NCBI GenBank assembly: GCA_037178675.1
Contig: JAYMGJ010000233.1
Span: 26,893-90,892 of the forward strand
DNA from: Scleroderma bovista
Lineage: Eukaryota; Basidiomycota; Agaricomycetes; Boletales; Sclerodermataceae
Reading direction: 5' to 3'
Length of the DNA: 64,000 nucleotides
This document shows positions 47,295-59,232 of this stretch, piece by piece. Positions within the stretch are counted from its first letter, which is position 1. Each line of letters begins with the position of its first letter. The notes beneath the pieces are model-generated. The model saw only the letters and a list, made by a program, of their open reading frames with translations. It had not been told where the DNA came from and ran no database searches. The translations under genes were made by a program, and so were the position numbers.

Positions 47295-48890
47295 CATCAT
47301 GGAGCCTAGACCGTGGTCTATCTGCCTGTCAAGTTCCGACGTAAATCTGTGTATTTCCCACGGAGATATTCCACCCACAATCCAGACACCCACTTCATCA
47401 CTCACTATGGAGTCCGCATTTTCTCTGGAATGTTTCTCCGCTATTGCAGCAGACCTCAACTACATCCTGCTCTTGGGACAGCCTGTCCCTGAGCTCCTGT
47501 GTACTGTCTGGTACATATCTTCCCAGCCTTCTCCCTCAGTCCCTCTCGTTCTCGGTCAGCGCATTCTCCTTGTCAGTCCTGCATTGTGCATCATCTCAAG
47601 TCTATTGTTAGACTTGAAAATTCATACCTGGTTGTCTCTGTGTCTCCTGAGTCCTCTGCATATGGTCCTTTTATCCCAGAGTCCTGTCGCATCCATCTCC
47701 CTCTATCATTCATCTTGCTCCCCTGGACATGTCGAATCTGCTACTTGCGATTCTCTTCCCTGCTATCCCGCAACAAACACAAATGAAACAGTGCTCTAGA
47801 ACCCTTCTTAGGAGCCCTAATAGAGTACAGAACCTTCCCCTTACTGCTCAAGGGAAGACTGCACTTTGGGAGCACTAAATTTCGCGTTTTTGCTCTACAG
47901 AAGCTCAATCCAAGGGATTTGTGACACTCTGTGACCAGCTGTGACTCTACTTGTCATTCCAGGCCCCCTGACACTGCTCTTCTGGTCGGATCAATTCTTC
48001 TATTATCCCCCAGCCACTCCCATCAGTGGCACTGCTTCAGAAGCTCATTTCCAGATCTAAAGTTCAATAAATCATAGGTTGTGCTGCCCTTCTTTCTGAG
48101 TCACACAGAGTCACTCTGGCTCACTCTGACTCACTCTGCTGCGCATTATTCATCCCCTCTTGGCATTACTAATCCCCATTACTCCCCTTACCAATCACTT
48201 ACCAATCATCCTTCAAATCATGCTTATCATGCTGCTTATCAATTCATGACTCATGCCCCTATGATTCATATGCATTATGTCATCGCATATGCTCATTTAG
48301 CTTCGATCTACTCATCCCATGCTTTCCCCCCCTCTCTTTTGGGCCCCATGCAATGATTTTTCCATATTCTTGGTTATACACCCCTTTTTACCTATGTTTT
48401 TGCTCTTTCCCTTGGCTCAGCAGCTTGTTCAGGCTCTCCCAATCGATGACTCAGCCTGATTACACTGCTTATCAATCGCTTACCAATTTCTTACCAATCT
48501 CTTACCAAGCACCTAGTCATTTGTGCTTACAGGGCCACAGCCCCTCCTGTATATAAACCAGCAGCCAAAGGCTGCAAGGAAGTGTCTGCTTCCCCCTCAA
48601 TAAAGCGACCACATTCACTCTCCCTCACTGTCTATAAGCTCTATCTCTGTCTTTGGACTTGTAGGTCACTCAGTGCTGGCCTAAAGCTCCTATATTGCTG
48701 TTTATCAGATATATCTTGTATCTGATCATTTCTCTAGGCTCAAGCGCAGTCTAGCATCACTGACCACTCTATCCCATCACTGTCCATCGCATTCTTGAAG
48801 CAGGAACTGTCCCCTTGCTTCCCTGTTGCTCCATCACTGCTATTACACCCCTATCATCAATCTATCATCGCTCTTCAATCCCAGGACTCT
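47295..48890 (+). repeat. LTR-like retroelement remnant (plus orientation)
   Basis: Inverted counterpart of 31321-32560. It contains CCCTCAGTCCCTCTCGTTC at 47530, many CTTACCAATC repeats at 48180-48210 and 48470-48510, a TATATAAACC box at 48549, an AATAAA at 48599 and CTCTAGGCTCAAGCG at 48735. This is the plan of an LTR with U3, TATA and polyadenylation signal. A frame of 166 codons (47299-47799) is open but has no domain I know. Confidence 0.5.
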
Positions 48891-49170
48891 TCCTAACCAC
48901 TGTAGTAGGCTGAAGAGGAGTCAATACCATCCCCAGTCGCATATCATCCCCATCAGAAGCCCTTCCCTTCCCTCCTGCATCCTGCCTGAAGGCGTGCAGC
49001 ACATCCCCCTGAGGAGATTAAATACCAGAAACACAAAGGAAGACCACCACTCGCATATTGCTGTCATTTGGTGTTGGTTGTTGGTTGTTCTGACCTCTTC
49101 CCTCACTTAGGCGCACACCGGTGAAGATGTATGTAAATTTGTAATTGCATTAGTCAATGCTCACAGGCCT
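48891..49170. other. Short interval before the second AT-hook/SAM gene
   Basis: No recognisable feature; likely the upstream region of the gene starting near 49171. Confidence 0.3.
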
Positions 49171-50440
49171 ATGGCTTACTACAGCTGCAACGAAGCTATG
49201 GACATTGATAATGCAGAGGATTTCAGTGAGATGGCGAAGAAGATCTCTGAGAGGTGTTTACTACCTTTACACCTATGTACTATATCCTCAATGTAATCAA
49301 ATTATAGGGAAACAAAGATAATGATCAAGACTCAGATTCTAATGATGATGATGAGGTATTTCATTGAATTGGGCCATTTGCTTTTTACTGACTTTGAGAA
49401 GGACAATCATGAGGCTACTAGTAAGTGCTGAGGAGCTCCTCAGGGGAGCGAGCTCGAGGAAAATATAGCACTTTTCCATCAGCAGATTCTCAAGGAATGG
49501 GGTAATAATAATGATAACTCTGTTGTCTATCACCACCCATCTGGTGTTGATATTGCTTGCACCCCATTGATGATTCGGGATTGGGCCATTGCCATCGTGA
49601 GTCTATGTGAATTTTGTACACATAGTAACATAGTACTGATCAGCTTGAAAGCATGAGAGGAAGGCCACAGCTGTCCACCCTCCTAACATCCAGTCCTTTG
49701 ATCCTGTCAACAAGAGTACAGCTCTTCATCCATCCCATCGCTCATGCTTGCAAGCCACTCCAGGACCATCCCCTGGAAACTCTGATCTTGCTACCATAAC
49801 ATCTGTACTTCTCATGGACATGGTACAAGAACGGCTCTCCTCTTGTCCAACCCCTATTCCTAGCACTCCAGCTCCAAAGGAACCAGCCAACTCCACCAAC
49901 TTGTTGAATCCTAGCCCAGTACCAGTACCACTTCCAACCCCATCCAAACTCACTTGCTTCCTCCAGTATGCAGAGGCCAACTTAGGGGTGGAGAGTGCTC
50001 AGACACTGGAACCTGCTCTTCGAAGGCTAGGGGTGGGTCCTGACATTCTGTCTGAGATGGATGATACCCTCCTTTGTGAAGCAGGAATCAGCCCTGGTGA
50101 CATCATTTGTCTCAAACGTGGCTCCATTGTGTGGTGGAATGGTCCTGAAGCAAGGTGAAAGCACAGTGCTACACAGTCAGAACCCACTGAGGCACCTGCA
50201 ACCAAAGAACATAAGTTCCAGTATGAGAAGTGTTATGAGGATGGAGGGAGGTCTTGCCTCACTGGAGGACCAATAAAGCCTGCTGAGGATGGGGATGATG
50301 GTAAGGAGTTCAGGGATTATGACTGGTATTACAAATGTGCAAATGCTGGGACTTGGCTCCCAGTTCCAAGAGGTTGGGTTGTTGAAGAGGAAACATGGCC
50401 TGATGAGGCCCCTGCTGACAAGGCTGATGTATTTGCATAG
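49171..50440 (+). pseudogene. SAM-like protein (copy B) with Trp-rich C-terminal domain
   Basis: Paralogue of 7209-8865. Exons begin MAYYSCNEAMDIDNAEDF (49171); a later exon ends CTPLMIRDWAIAI at an intron in the same place as LTSACEKVWVHAI in copy A, and resumes HERKATAVHPPNIQSFDP. The SAM-like part is KLTCFLQYAEANLGVES ... ALRRLGVGPDILSEMD ... ISPGDIICLKRGSIVWW. A TGA at 50156-50158 stands where Arg would fit. The frame then stays open to TAG at 50440 through FQYEKCYEDGGRSCL and DYDWYYKCANAGTWLPVPRG, a domain not seen in copy A. Its end is 40 bp from the stop of the convergent IS630 transposase. Confidence 0.62.
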
Positions 50441-50480
50441 ATTGTGCCTACATCACATACATTCATAAATTGTACTACTA

Positions 50481-51543
50481 CTATGCTATGTACCCTGAAG
50501 CTTGAAAATATCCTTCTGCTTTCTCTGGGGTGATCTCTTGGCAAGCTTGGATAATAGCTGTGATGGATGTATCCTGATGACAACACAGGAAAGCCTTGAT
50601 AGATGAAAATGCAAACTCGATTGGGTTATAATCTGGTGAGTAGGGGGGCAAGAACACGAGACGGCACTCTAGAACATATATCAGTAATGGCCTGGCACTT
50701 GAAATGCAACTTACGTGCTTCATCTTCAATAAGCTGACAAATATCTTTGTTGTGGTGAATTTGACAGTTGTCCAGGACAAGCACACTCTGAGGGCCAGGA
50801 TATTGGGTTGTAAGAGGAAGCTACACACTTGATTAGAATTGGATATGTACTGTTTGATGACCACTTACAACATATTTCTGTAGGAAACGAGCAAACCGCT
50901 CGCTGTTTACAGGGCCCTCGATGATTTCATAGGTAATTATGCTATCAAGGGTGATGATTGGGACAATGGAGTAATGAACGCCTCGTAAAAAATGCTTCTT
51001 CTGTACACATCAAGCACCCTTCAAAGCTCTCCCATCCTTCCGAAAGAGTGTACAAATATCTCTTGCAGCCTCGTCTCCAAACAGTAGCATATTTGCATCT
51101 GGTGCAATCTCTGCAATGCAGTTCATAAAGATGGCTCATTTGGTCTCATTTCATTCAAGTGCGGGAGCAGAAACTCGTTTTCTACTGAAATTGAGGCACT
51201 GTAGGGTGCGAAAGAGGGATGGGATGGATATCTGGCAACCCAGCTGGCAAAGAAGCTCATTTTGGAGTTCATCAAGGTAGATAGTGGGTTTGGACTGAAG
51301 GAGATCAAGGATAAATTGGAGGTCTGCCAAGGAGAGAAACTGGTTGTGGCCTCGGTGGCGATGAGATGGGTTCTCAATGGTGCCAAACGAGCGGTGAAGG
51401 CTGAGAGTCTTGTAAACTAGAGTCATCTTGATACCAAGAGTGTGGCAGATCTTCTGGATCCCATAACCACGGGCATGAAGGACTGGGATCCGGGCCTTGA
51501 GGTCTGCAGACACCATATACAGAGGCATGGCGGATGACGACAA
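50481..51543 (-). pseudogene. IS630/Tc1-type DDE transposase (copy B), near full length
   Basis: N-terminal helix-turn-helix region (51151-51543: MYMVSADLKARI-like start, GYGIQKICHTLGIKMTLVYK, then LQSKPTIYLDELQNELLCQL), then LLFGDEAARD with the first catalytic Asp, LRGVHYSIVPIITLDSIITY, GPVNSERFARFLQKYV, VLVLDNCQIHHNKDICQLI with the second Asp, and LVFLPPYSPDYNPIEFAF with the Glu. Two or three short introns are needed. A TGA at 51010-51012 follows ALKGA where Arg is expected. All DDE residues remain, so one or a few changes inactivated it. Terminal inverted repeats and a TA duplication were not found. Confidence 0.82.
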
Positions 51544-53530
51544 TGCTTGGAGTAAAACTGTACTACCATGCGGCTTGCATTATTTACTGACTACGCAGTT
51601 TCGGGGTCTCAACTCGGGTAGTTCCGCCGCATCAAATCACTTGATGTGTTTCCGCATATATATGAAAACAGCTGTAAGCTTTAAGTTGATTAAAAGCAAA
51701 TGAAAGTGATAAAAAGTAACATAAAGTACTAAAAAGTGTCTAAATGCTGAGGGGCATTTTTGTCCATTGAGTAGTAAATACACCATCTATGTAGTTAGTA
51801 ATTAATAATATATTGGCTTTGATATATGCTATTTGGAGTGCTTGAATGAGTATTAGTATTGAGGTTGGACTTGGTGAATTGAGTGTGAAAAAGTCAGAAA
51901 AAGTCACATAGGAAAGTGCTGGAAGCATTCAGAGCAATATTATAAAAGGCATTTGCAGTTTTTCCTGATTAGTATGCACCAAGTATTGCATTTAGCTGGA
52001 ATCTAGCTTGCTATAAATGCAGTATGTGTTGAATTCAAATTGTGTTTAGCTTGCTGGAGAGATGCTATATATTCAATCAGGATTGTGGCCCTGGCTCTGT
52101 GTTGCTTTATGTTGCTATAGATTGCTTTTTATTGTATTTTTTATGATTAAATTTTTGGACATGTCCTTTTATTGCTTTTGAGCTTTCAGTTGATTAAATG
52201 CAAAAAAGAAGATAAAAAGTAACATAAAGTAACATAAAGCAATAAAATTCCAGGGGGGTTTTTCCTGATGATCTTACTCCACCGCCAGTTGTATAATGCC
52301 CCAGCATATTCTGTTTGAACACTGGAACCTGCAATGCCAACATACTACCTGTCTTGATGCTGGAACAACCATTTCAATGCCAACCCAACCAATCTCCACC
52401 CTAGAACCATCTGTCTCAATGCTAGTGCAGCCAAGTGTCAGCAGCACCAATTGCAATGCCCATCAGTTCCAGACTAAGGTGCCACCAGCCCAAATACCAG
52501 CTTTCTGCATGGTGGAGCCCAGCTCTCTGCATGTCACCCCCAACCCACTCCCATTCACCACCAGCCCCAACCAGTCATGATGCTCAGCCATTGCACATCA
52601 ACACCACCTAGTGCACGTATTTATTAGTGCTTTGCTAGTAGTATTGAATACATATTATTTTTATAAGAGATAGTAGTACTGAGCCTGTTGATAGCTAGAA
52701 GGCTGTACAGTTGGAATCATTATGGTCATCAATCTGACATTTTTGCTTCCACCACTATGGCAATGGGTGATTGTCCAGAACTGTCCAGTCACATTACAAC
52801 TATGGGAAAATATGAAAAAATATAGATAGATTACTAATTTATACCAGTTTACAGATGTAGCTAGTCATTGATAATATATTTGCTGCTATACAAATGAACT
52901 ATGAGTGTGATAAGAGCATGGAAAGACCATGATTGAAGCCTGCAATTGAGTAGTGTTTGTAGCATTTGTACCAGTCCTGGACAGGCCTGGAAGGTCTGGA
53001 AGATCTGACACTGGAGAGACTGGAATCTCTGGGGCATGTTCTGGCCTATAGGGGACCTTTCTGGAAACCCTGGAGACCTGGCTAGGGGAGGGACAGTTTG
53101 CTGATGTTCTATGACAATATTTAATTTGATCTATCTACCCTCCCCTTAATTGACACCCTAGCCCATCATCATGCATTGCAATAATATCCTAGTAGCTAGC
53201 CAAAGCATACCAACTGATAATAACTCATCCAGGGCTCTCTGCCCACTGGCCCATCATACTTAGCTGATTTTCACCCTTGGGTGGCCATGTAAGACAGCCT
53301 AAGTAGGTGCATGGGCTCATCTATTTCCTTTTTCTATTTATTTTTCACTGTTTTATGGTGGTTGCAACTTTGTTTGTGGTACCTGCAATGTATTGTGACA
53401 TGGTATACTTTTTTGATTATTTTGACTATAGTACATGTTTTGACTTCAGCCTTTGAACAAAAGCAGAACAAGTAAGAAAAGTAAGAAAAGCTGTAGTAAA
53501 TAGTATGTAAATAGTAAAATCAGTATTTTG
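51544..53530. other. AT-rich gene-free stretch with direct repeats
   Basis: Two copies of AGTTGATTAAA...GATAAAAAGTAACATAAAGT lie at about 51685-51720 and 52188-52225. 52300-52450 contains ACCCTAGAACCATCTGTCTC-type short repeats that keep a 94-codon frame open. 52980-53110 shares GGGGAGGG...TTTGCTGATGTT with 37020-37050. No gene supported. It ends at the 3' end of the NACHT-WD40 gene. Confidence 0.45.
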
Positions 53531-56500
53531 TTAATTTACTGATGACTCTATCCATCTGGTCCCATGAACCATCCTGCTCAAGTCAAGTTTGGTATGTTTT
53601 CCAATAATAAATAAGCTATAGGGTGAATATAATGATGGTCTTGGCATATATGATGGAACCCATAGAAGTAGGTGACCTTTTGGGTTAACAATCCATGCAC
53701 CACTGTCTAACTCTGATAAATCCCTGTCATTAAAGTCACTTTCTGAGATATACACATTGGAATCCAGCAGGGCATGGGATGGGATTGAAGAATAGCAAAT
53801 TGATTGAGAGGTATGTCTTGTCATGTTGTCAGAGCACAGATTAACTGCTGTGTCTGTAGAACAATCCCACATATGTATGGTCTTGTCATTTGAACCAGAA
53901 ACAACTCTCTGACCATCTGGTGAGAATGCTACTGAGAATATTGTGTCAGTGTGCCCTGTGAGAGGGCTATGTAGCTGCAGTCCAGTCTCAGCATCCCACA
54001 AACATATAGTCTTGTCAGATGAACCTGATGCAATCCTCTTTCCATCTGGTGAGAATGCTACTGACCATACTGAGTCAGTGTGCCCTGTGAGAGGGCTACC
54101 CAGCTGCAGTCCAGTCTCAGCATCCCATAAACATATGGTCTTGTCTTTGGAACCTGATGCAACCCACCTCCCATCTGGTGAAAATGCTACTATGTAGACT
54201 GATTCAGTGTGCCCTATGATAGGACTTCCCAGCTGTAGTCCAGTCTCAGCATTCCACAAACATATGGTCTTGTCAGATGAACCTGATACAACCCTCTTCC
54301 CATCTGGTGAGAATGCCACTGACCATACTGAGTCAGTATGCCCTGTGAGTGGGAGACCAAACTGCAGTCCAGTCTCAGCATCCCACAAATATATGGTCTT
54401 GTCTTTGGAACCTGATGCAACCATCTTGCCATTTGGTGAGAATGCCACTGAATATACTAAGTCAGTGTGCCCTGTGAGAGGGCTACCCAGCCAAAATCCA
54501 GTCTCAGCATCCCACAACCATATGGTCATGTCTTTGAAACCTAATGCAACTCTCTTGCCATCTGGTGAGAATGCCACTGACCATACTGAGCCAGTGTGCC
54601 CTGTGAGAGGGCTACCCAGCTGCAGTCCAGTCTCAGCATCCCAAAAATATATAGTCTTGTCTTTGGAACCTGATACAATCCTCTTTCCATCTGGTGAGAA
54701 TGCCACTGACCATACTGAGTCAGTGTGCCTTGTGAGAGGGCTACCCAGCTGCAGTGCAGTCTCAACATCCCACAAACATATGGTCTTGTCAGATGAACCT
54801 GATGCAATCCTCTTTCCATCTGGTGAGAATGCTATTGACCATACTGAGTTAGTGTGCCCTGTGAGAGGACTACCAAACAGCAGTCCAGTCTCAGCATCCC
54901 ACAAACATATGGTCTTGTCAGAGGAACCTGATGCAACCATCTTTCCACCTGGTGAGAATGCCACTGAGTATACTGAGTCAGTGTGCCCAGTGGGAGGGCC
55001 ATCAAACTGCAGTCCACTCTCAGCATCCCACAAGCATATGGTCTTGTCTTTTGAACCTGATGCAACCATCTTGCCATCTGGTGAGAATACCACTGAGTAT
55101 ACTGAGTCAGTGTGCCCTGTGAGAGGGCTACCCAGCCAAAATCCAGTCTCAGCATCCCATAAACATATGGTCTTGTCAGAGGAACCTGATGCAATCTTCT
55201 TTCCATCAGGTGAGAACACCACAGACCGTACTGAGTCAGTGTGCCCTGTGAGAGGGCTACCCAACTGCAGTCCAGTCTCAGCATCCCACAAACATATGGT
55301 CTTGTCTTTTGAACCTGATGCAATCTTCTTTCCATCAGGTGAGAACACCACTGACCATACTGAGTCAGTGTGCCCTGTGAGAGGGCTATCCAGCTGCAGT
55401 CCAGTCTCAGCATCCCACAAACATACTGTCATGTCTTCAGAACCTGATGCAACCCTCTTGCCATCTGGTGAGAATGCCACTGACCATACTGAGCCAGTGT
55501 GCCCTGTGAGAGGGCTACCCAGCTGCAGTCCAGTCTCAGCATCCCACAAACATATGGTCTTGTCAGAGGAACCTGATGCAATCCTCTTGCCATCTGGTGA
55601 AAATGTAACAGAGGTCACCCAATTATCATGCCCCCTAATTGTTAGCTGAAGGTTTGGCCAACATGGTTCTCCTCCATCAACAATTTGGGCCAGATTTGAG
55701 TACTTGGGTGAGAATTGCTCATAAATGATGGACTGTACTGGAGAGAATGGCAGAGCTGAGATATACAAGTGTGGGGTGCTTTCCATGATGGCACCACCAA
55801 ATGCTCTGACAAACTTGATGGCATCTCTTGCTATTGCTGACACCTGTTTAAATGTATCATCTTTCTAAACATTCTCATTAGCAGTGTTGTTTGGGATCAA
55901 CTTCATAGTAAACATACCTCCAACCATGAAGCTATAGTGGCCAAGTGTGAGGGCACAACATTGAGCACCTTCAATAAGCTGAGTGCTTCAATCCAGAAGA
56001 GCAGTTTGTCCTTCAGCAGCAATTCTATCTCTTGTGCCACCTTCCTCACAAATTGTGTCTCCTGAATATGAATGGCCCAGAGTCGACAAGCATAAGACAA
56101 ATGAGCAGGGATGTATCTATGAACTCGCCAGTCCAGGTCAGTGACCTTCGAGTTCGGTAGGTACGAGGTTTCCAATTGACAGATATTGAAACACAGCCCA
56201 GTTTGCATGACTCGAACACAAGCCCATACAAGCTGACAATGGACATCTTCCATTTTGATAGCAAACTCCATACTCCGTGTAGGGTTGGTCAAGAAATCGT
56301 AGAATGATGCATGTAATGCACGGACTGGGGTTGATACATCAGCAATGCCACTCAGTAGGGCACCCATCGGGTTGAGGATTGCCTTGACATCAGAAACATC
56401 AATGTCAGGGAAGTTTCGCCGCATTGCATTCAACGACACCACTGGGAGAGGCTCCTGGGTCCACAGTATTTGCCGCATCACAGAACGGAATCGTGCAAGT

Positions 56501-59232
56501 GCCTTCGGCTTGTTCTCGACGATGTCTCGCAAAATGGTGAGGTACATCTCATCCAAAAGTCCCTTGCTCTCCCCAGGCGAAACAGAGATCAGCTCCTCGT
56601 ATCGCTCCATGGCTGTGAACCCAGCCTTGTGTGATTTGATGAACTCGCAAGCCAACCGAGCCCACTCGAACAACCCATCTGCCAGCTGTACGAGGCATGA
56701 GATTTCTTCAGTAGAGAAACGATCCATCAGTCTTCCTAGCTGATCAGAAACGTACAGACGAATATCGTGTTCTGTACTCGTGATAGAGATGTCGTCCATG
56801 GATTTGGATATGATATGGGGAACATCCTGCAGGACCTCCATGATGTCAGGTAAAGGGCGGGATGTAATGAGAACACGATAGCTGGACGGGAGCTGGGCAA
56901 CCTGTGCAGAAGCGAGAACGCTGAGAATATGACTCCGAGAGGCCTCAACACCGGACTCATCGAGTGCATCAATCACAATGACCACCCATCCAACCATAGA
57001 CACTGCAGCTTTGGAAATGGGATCAAAAATGAACTTTTGCCACTGCTGCTTCACATCGCGCGTGGTGGATAGCGCTTTATCGCCTGCAATGACCTCGGCT
57101 AGAATCCGCTTGAAAGTAGGATCACGATCAGCAAGATCATGTGCAATAGTGGTGAATATCTTTTCGTGGCGACGTTCCGCCTGTTGATCGCGGGCGAAGC
57201 AGAAACACGACCCAAGCACTCCAAGAGATTTGAACCAGTTAGCGATCGTATGGGCGATGGCCGACTTCCCTTTGCCTGCCTGGCCATAGAGCCACAACAC
57301 CCGAGAAGTATCAGGCTCTGAATTATTGATCCAGTCTACAATGTCCGCCAGGATATCAACTCTCGTGCCTTCTAAGCAGAGTTTGGTGGTGTCTAATCCA
57401 GCACCACCTGCATAGGCGAGCTGGCTAAGGGTAGCCTTTTGATCTGCATGGTTAAATTGCTTAGGACAAGTCACAACCGTGTGAAACCCATCCTTACCTA
57501 TGGCTGAGACACCATCTTTAATATTATCGATGCTGTTTAGGGCATGACGAATAGCATCTTCCACGAGACGGACGCCATTTAGGGCACGCCGAATTTCCTT
57601 GTGGATGTCACCGACAACGTCGTAAATGTTCCCAACATCAGCTGAGATGTGGTCAGCCTTGTCGACGAGCCCGTGAACAGCCACCCATGTATCCCGACAT
57701 ATAAGGTCCCGACACTGCTGCGTCAAGACATCCAGCGCATTGCCATAGGTAGTAATCGCAATAGTAGTTTCAGACAAAACATTCTTCAGCGTTCTTTGCC
57801 CTTCATAAAGACATTAGCCGAACATTGAACCTCAGATACGAGTATGACATACAAAAGCTTTTTGTTTTAGAATAGGACTGGATGAAAACCACGCAGTTGG
57901 GCATCAGTTTGGAGATTTCCGATAGAGGTTCCTTTATCTGGGCGACATTTGCGACGGTATGATCTTCGATGAGGAAAGCATAGACATGGCTGATTTTAGA
58001 CAAGAGAGCGACGACTGACTCGTCCATGGTGCTCTGTGCAATAATAGTCTATGCACATATTAAATATAGTGCAATCTCGTATAAACTTTGGGACATACCT
58101 GAGCGGCCCATGATAGTGCGCATAAAGCTAGTTTCGCATATGGGTGAATCTAAGCGCAATTTAGTGACGTGTGCGCCAAAGGAAAGAGGACGCACATTCG
58201 AAATTGTCTGGACAACGGAGATGAAGATTTTAATGGGTCGAAAACATGAATTCACAGTATCGAGCTGATCCGCAACGGATTGGCATGTATTCACAGTAGC
58301 GAACACCTTGCCCATGCTGTCCGGCATATCATTCATCTGCGACACGCCTTCTCGTGCAGCTTTGAGGCTTGTGACTAGGTGGCTCACATCATCATCACCA
58401 GTAGGAGAAACCTGAGGCCAGATGAGACTGCTGTGAATCTGAACTCGACCTCTTCTACACCTTACCTTGAGAGGATCGGGTATAGAATGCTGTGCAGGAG
58501 ACGAAGCCATGTTGGTGGTATTTATGACAAGATTGTCGAGACCATCCTTTCATTAATGAGATCCAAGTAAGATCAGTGCTGAATATTCGATGACATGCAC
58601 GTTAACCCACATTTTGAGCCTCCGAAGGAGGCACGTTTGCCGATATCTCAACTGCTAAGACGGGAGCACGCTGCACAGGAGTAGCAGTTGCGGGACCAAG
58701 TTCGGTTGGGATATTGGCATCGATGGCCTTGGTTTCGTGTCACCGCAGAGATCAGAACACAATGCAAGATAACATACTTGGCGCTGCATGAGTGCAATGT
58801 CTGCTGCGGATGTGCCAGAGACAGGCAGTATCACCTGCGGACGGGATTGCACAATCTACGCAGTTGACAGTCTCGCACCAACACAATGCGCCGTTGCACT
58901 TACCAAATTGATTGTATCTGGGTTTTGCTCGATGGGAGTGTTCCTTGAGGGGCCGCGAGAGAGGCCGAATAACTATGTATATTGCAGGGCATTTCAGTAT
59001 GGGCACCTAATATACCTGAAATGCATACCTCACGGCCATGAACCAAGGCGTCGAAAAACCTGTTCTGCTGGTTTGTACGGGAGTTGCCCCCAGGAGATCC
59101 CTGCTGTCCCTTCGGTTAGTTTGAAAAGAGACGGTTACTAAGGTGCGAATCTCCAAGCACCTCGGCAGCAAGATTCCGACTTTTTCCACGAAGAAATTTG
59201 AAAAGGTGGTTCTTTTTGCTACGTTCTGACAT
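53531..59232 (-). CDS. NACHT-WD40 (STAND/NLR-like) receptor, complete
   Basis: I start at 59232 (MSERSKKNHLFKFLRGKSRN) because every following exon joins in frame: a Gly/Asn-rich exon, LPVSGTSAADIALMQRQ, a Thr/Pro linker, SSPAQHSIPDPLK, FRPIKIFISVVQTIS, IHPYAKLALCALSWAAQ, and a helical exon ending KSF joined to WQRTLKN at 57826. The NACHT exon (55922 to about 57790) has P-loop GQAGKGKSAIA, Walker B VVIVIDALDES and sensor RVLITSRPLPD. A 52-nt intron leads to the last exon with 14 WD repeats of 43 residues, enough for two seven-bladed propellers, and a C-terminal tail. Proteins of this plan (HET-E/HET-D relatives) control non-self recognition in fungi; ligand unknown. The 3' part is CpG-poor, the 5' part CpG-rich. 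Confidence 0.88.
53860..55625 (-). repeat. Coding array of 14 WD40 repeats, 129-bp unit
   Basis: Units follow GHTDSVWSVAFSPDGK, then ASGSSDKTICLWDAETGLQL. Changes cluster at a few positions: after DSV (W, Y or R), KR/KK/KM before the next strand, S/K in GSxDKT, and GLQL/GFWL/GLLF. Units 1 and 14 are the most diverged, the inner ones almost identical, as expected under unit exchange. Confidence 0.95.

Noticed and set aside
33010..51543. UGA recoding (TGA read as an amino acid) to explain the many TGA stops
   Set aside because: The copia polyprotein (27139) and IS630 remnant (9070) end in TGA at normal places, and TGA appears in broken elements only. CpG decay explains it more simply.
54207..55649. 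480-codon plus-strand open frame opposite the WD40 exon
   Set aside because: It is the antisense of 129-bp repeats; one open antisense unit makes the whole array open. Reads Ser/Pro/Cys-rich with no start context or family.
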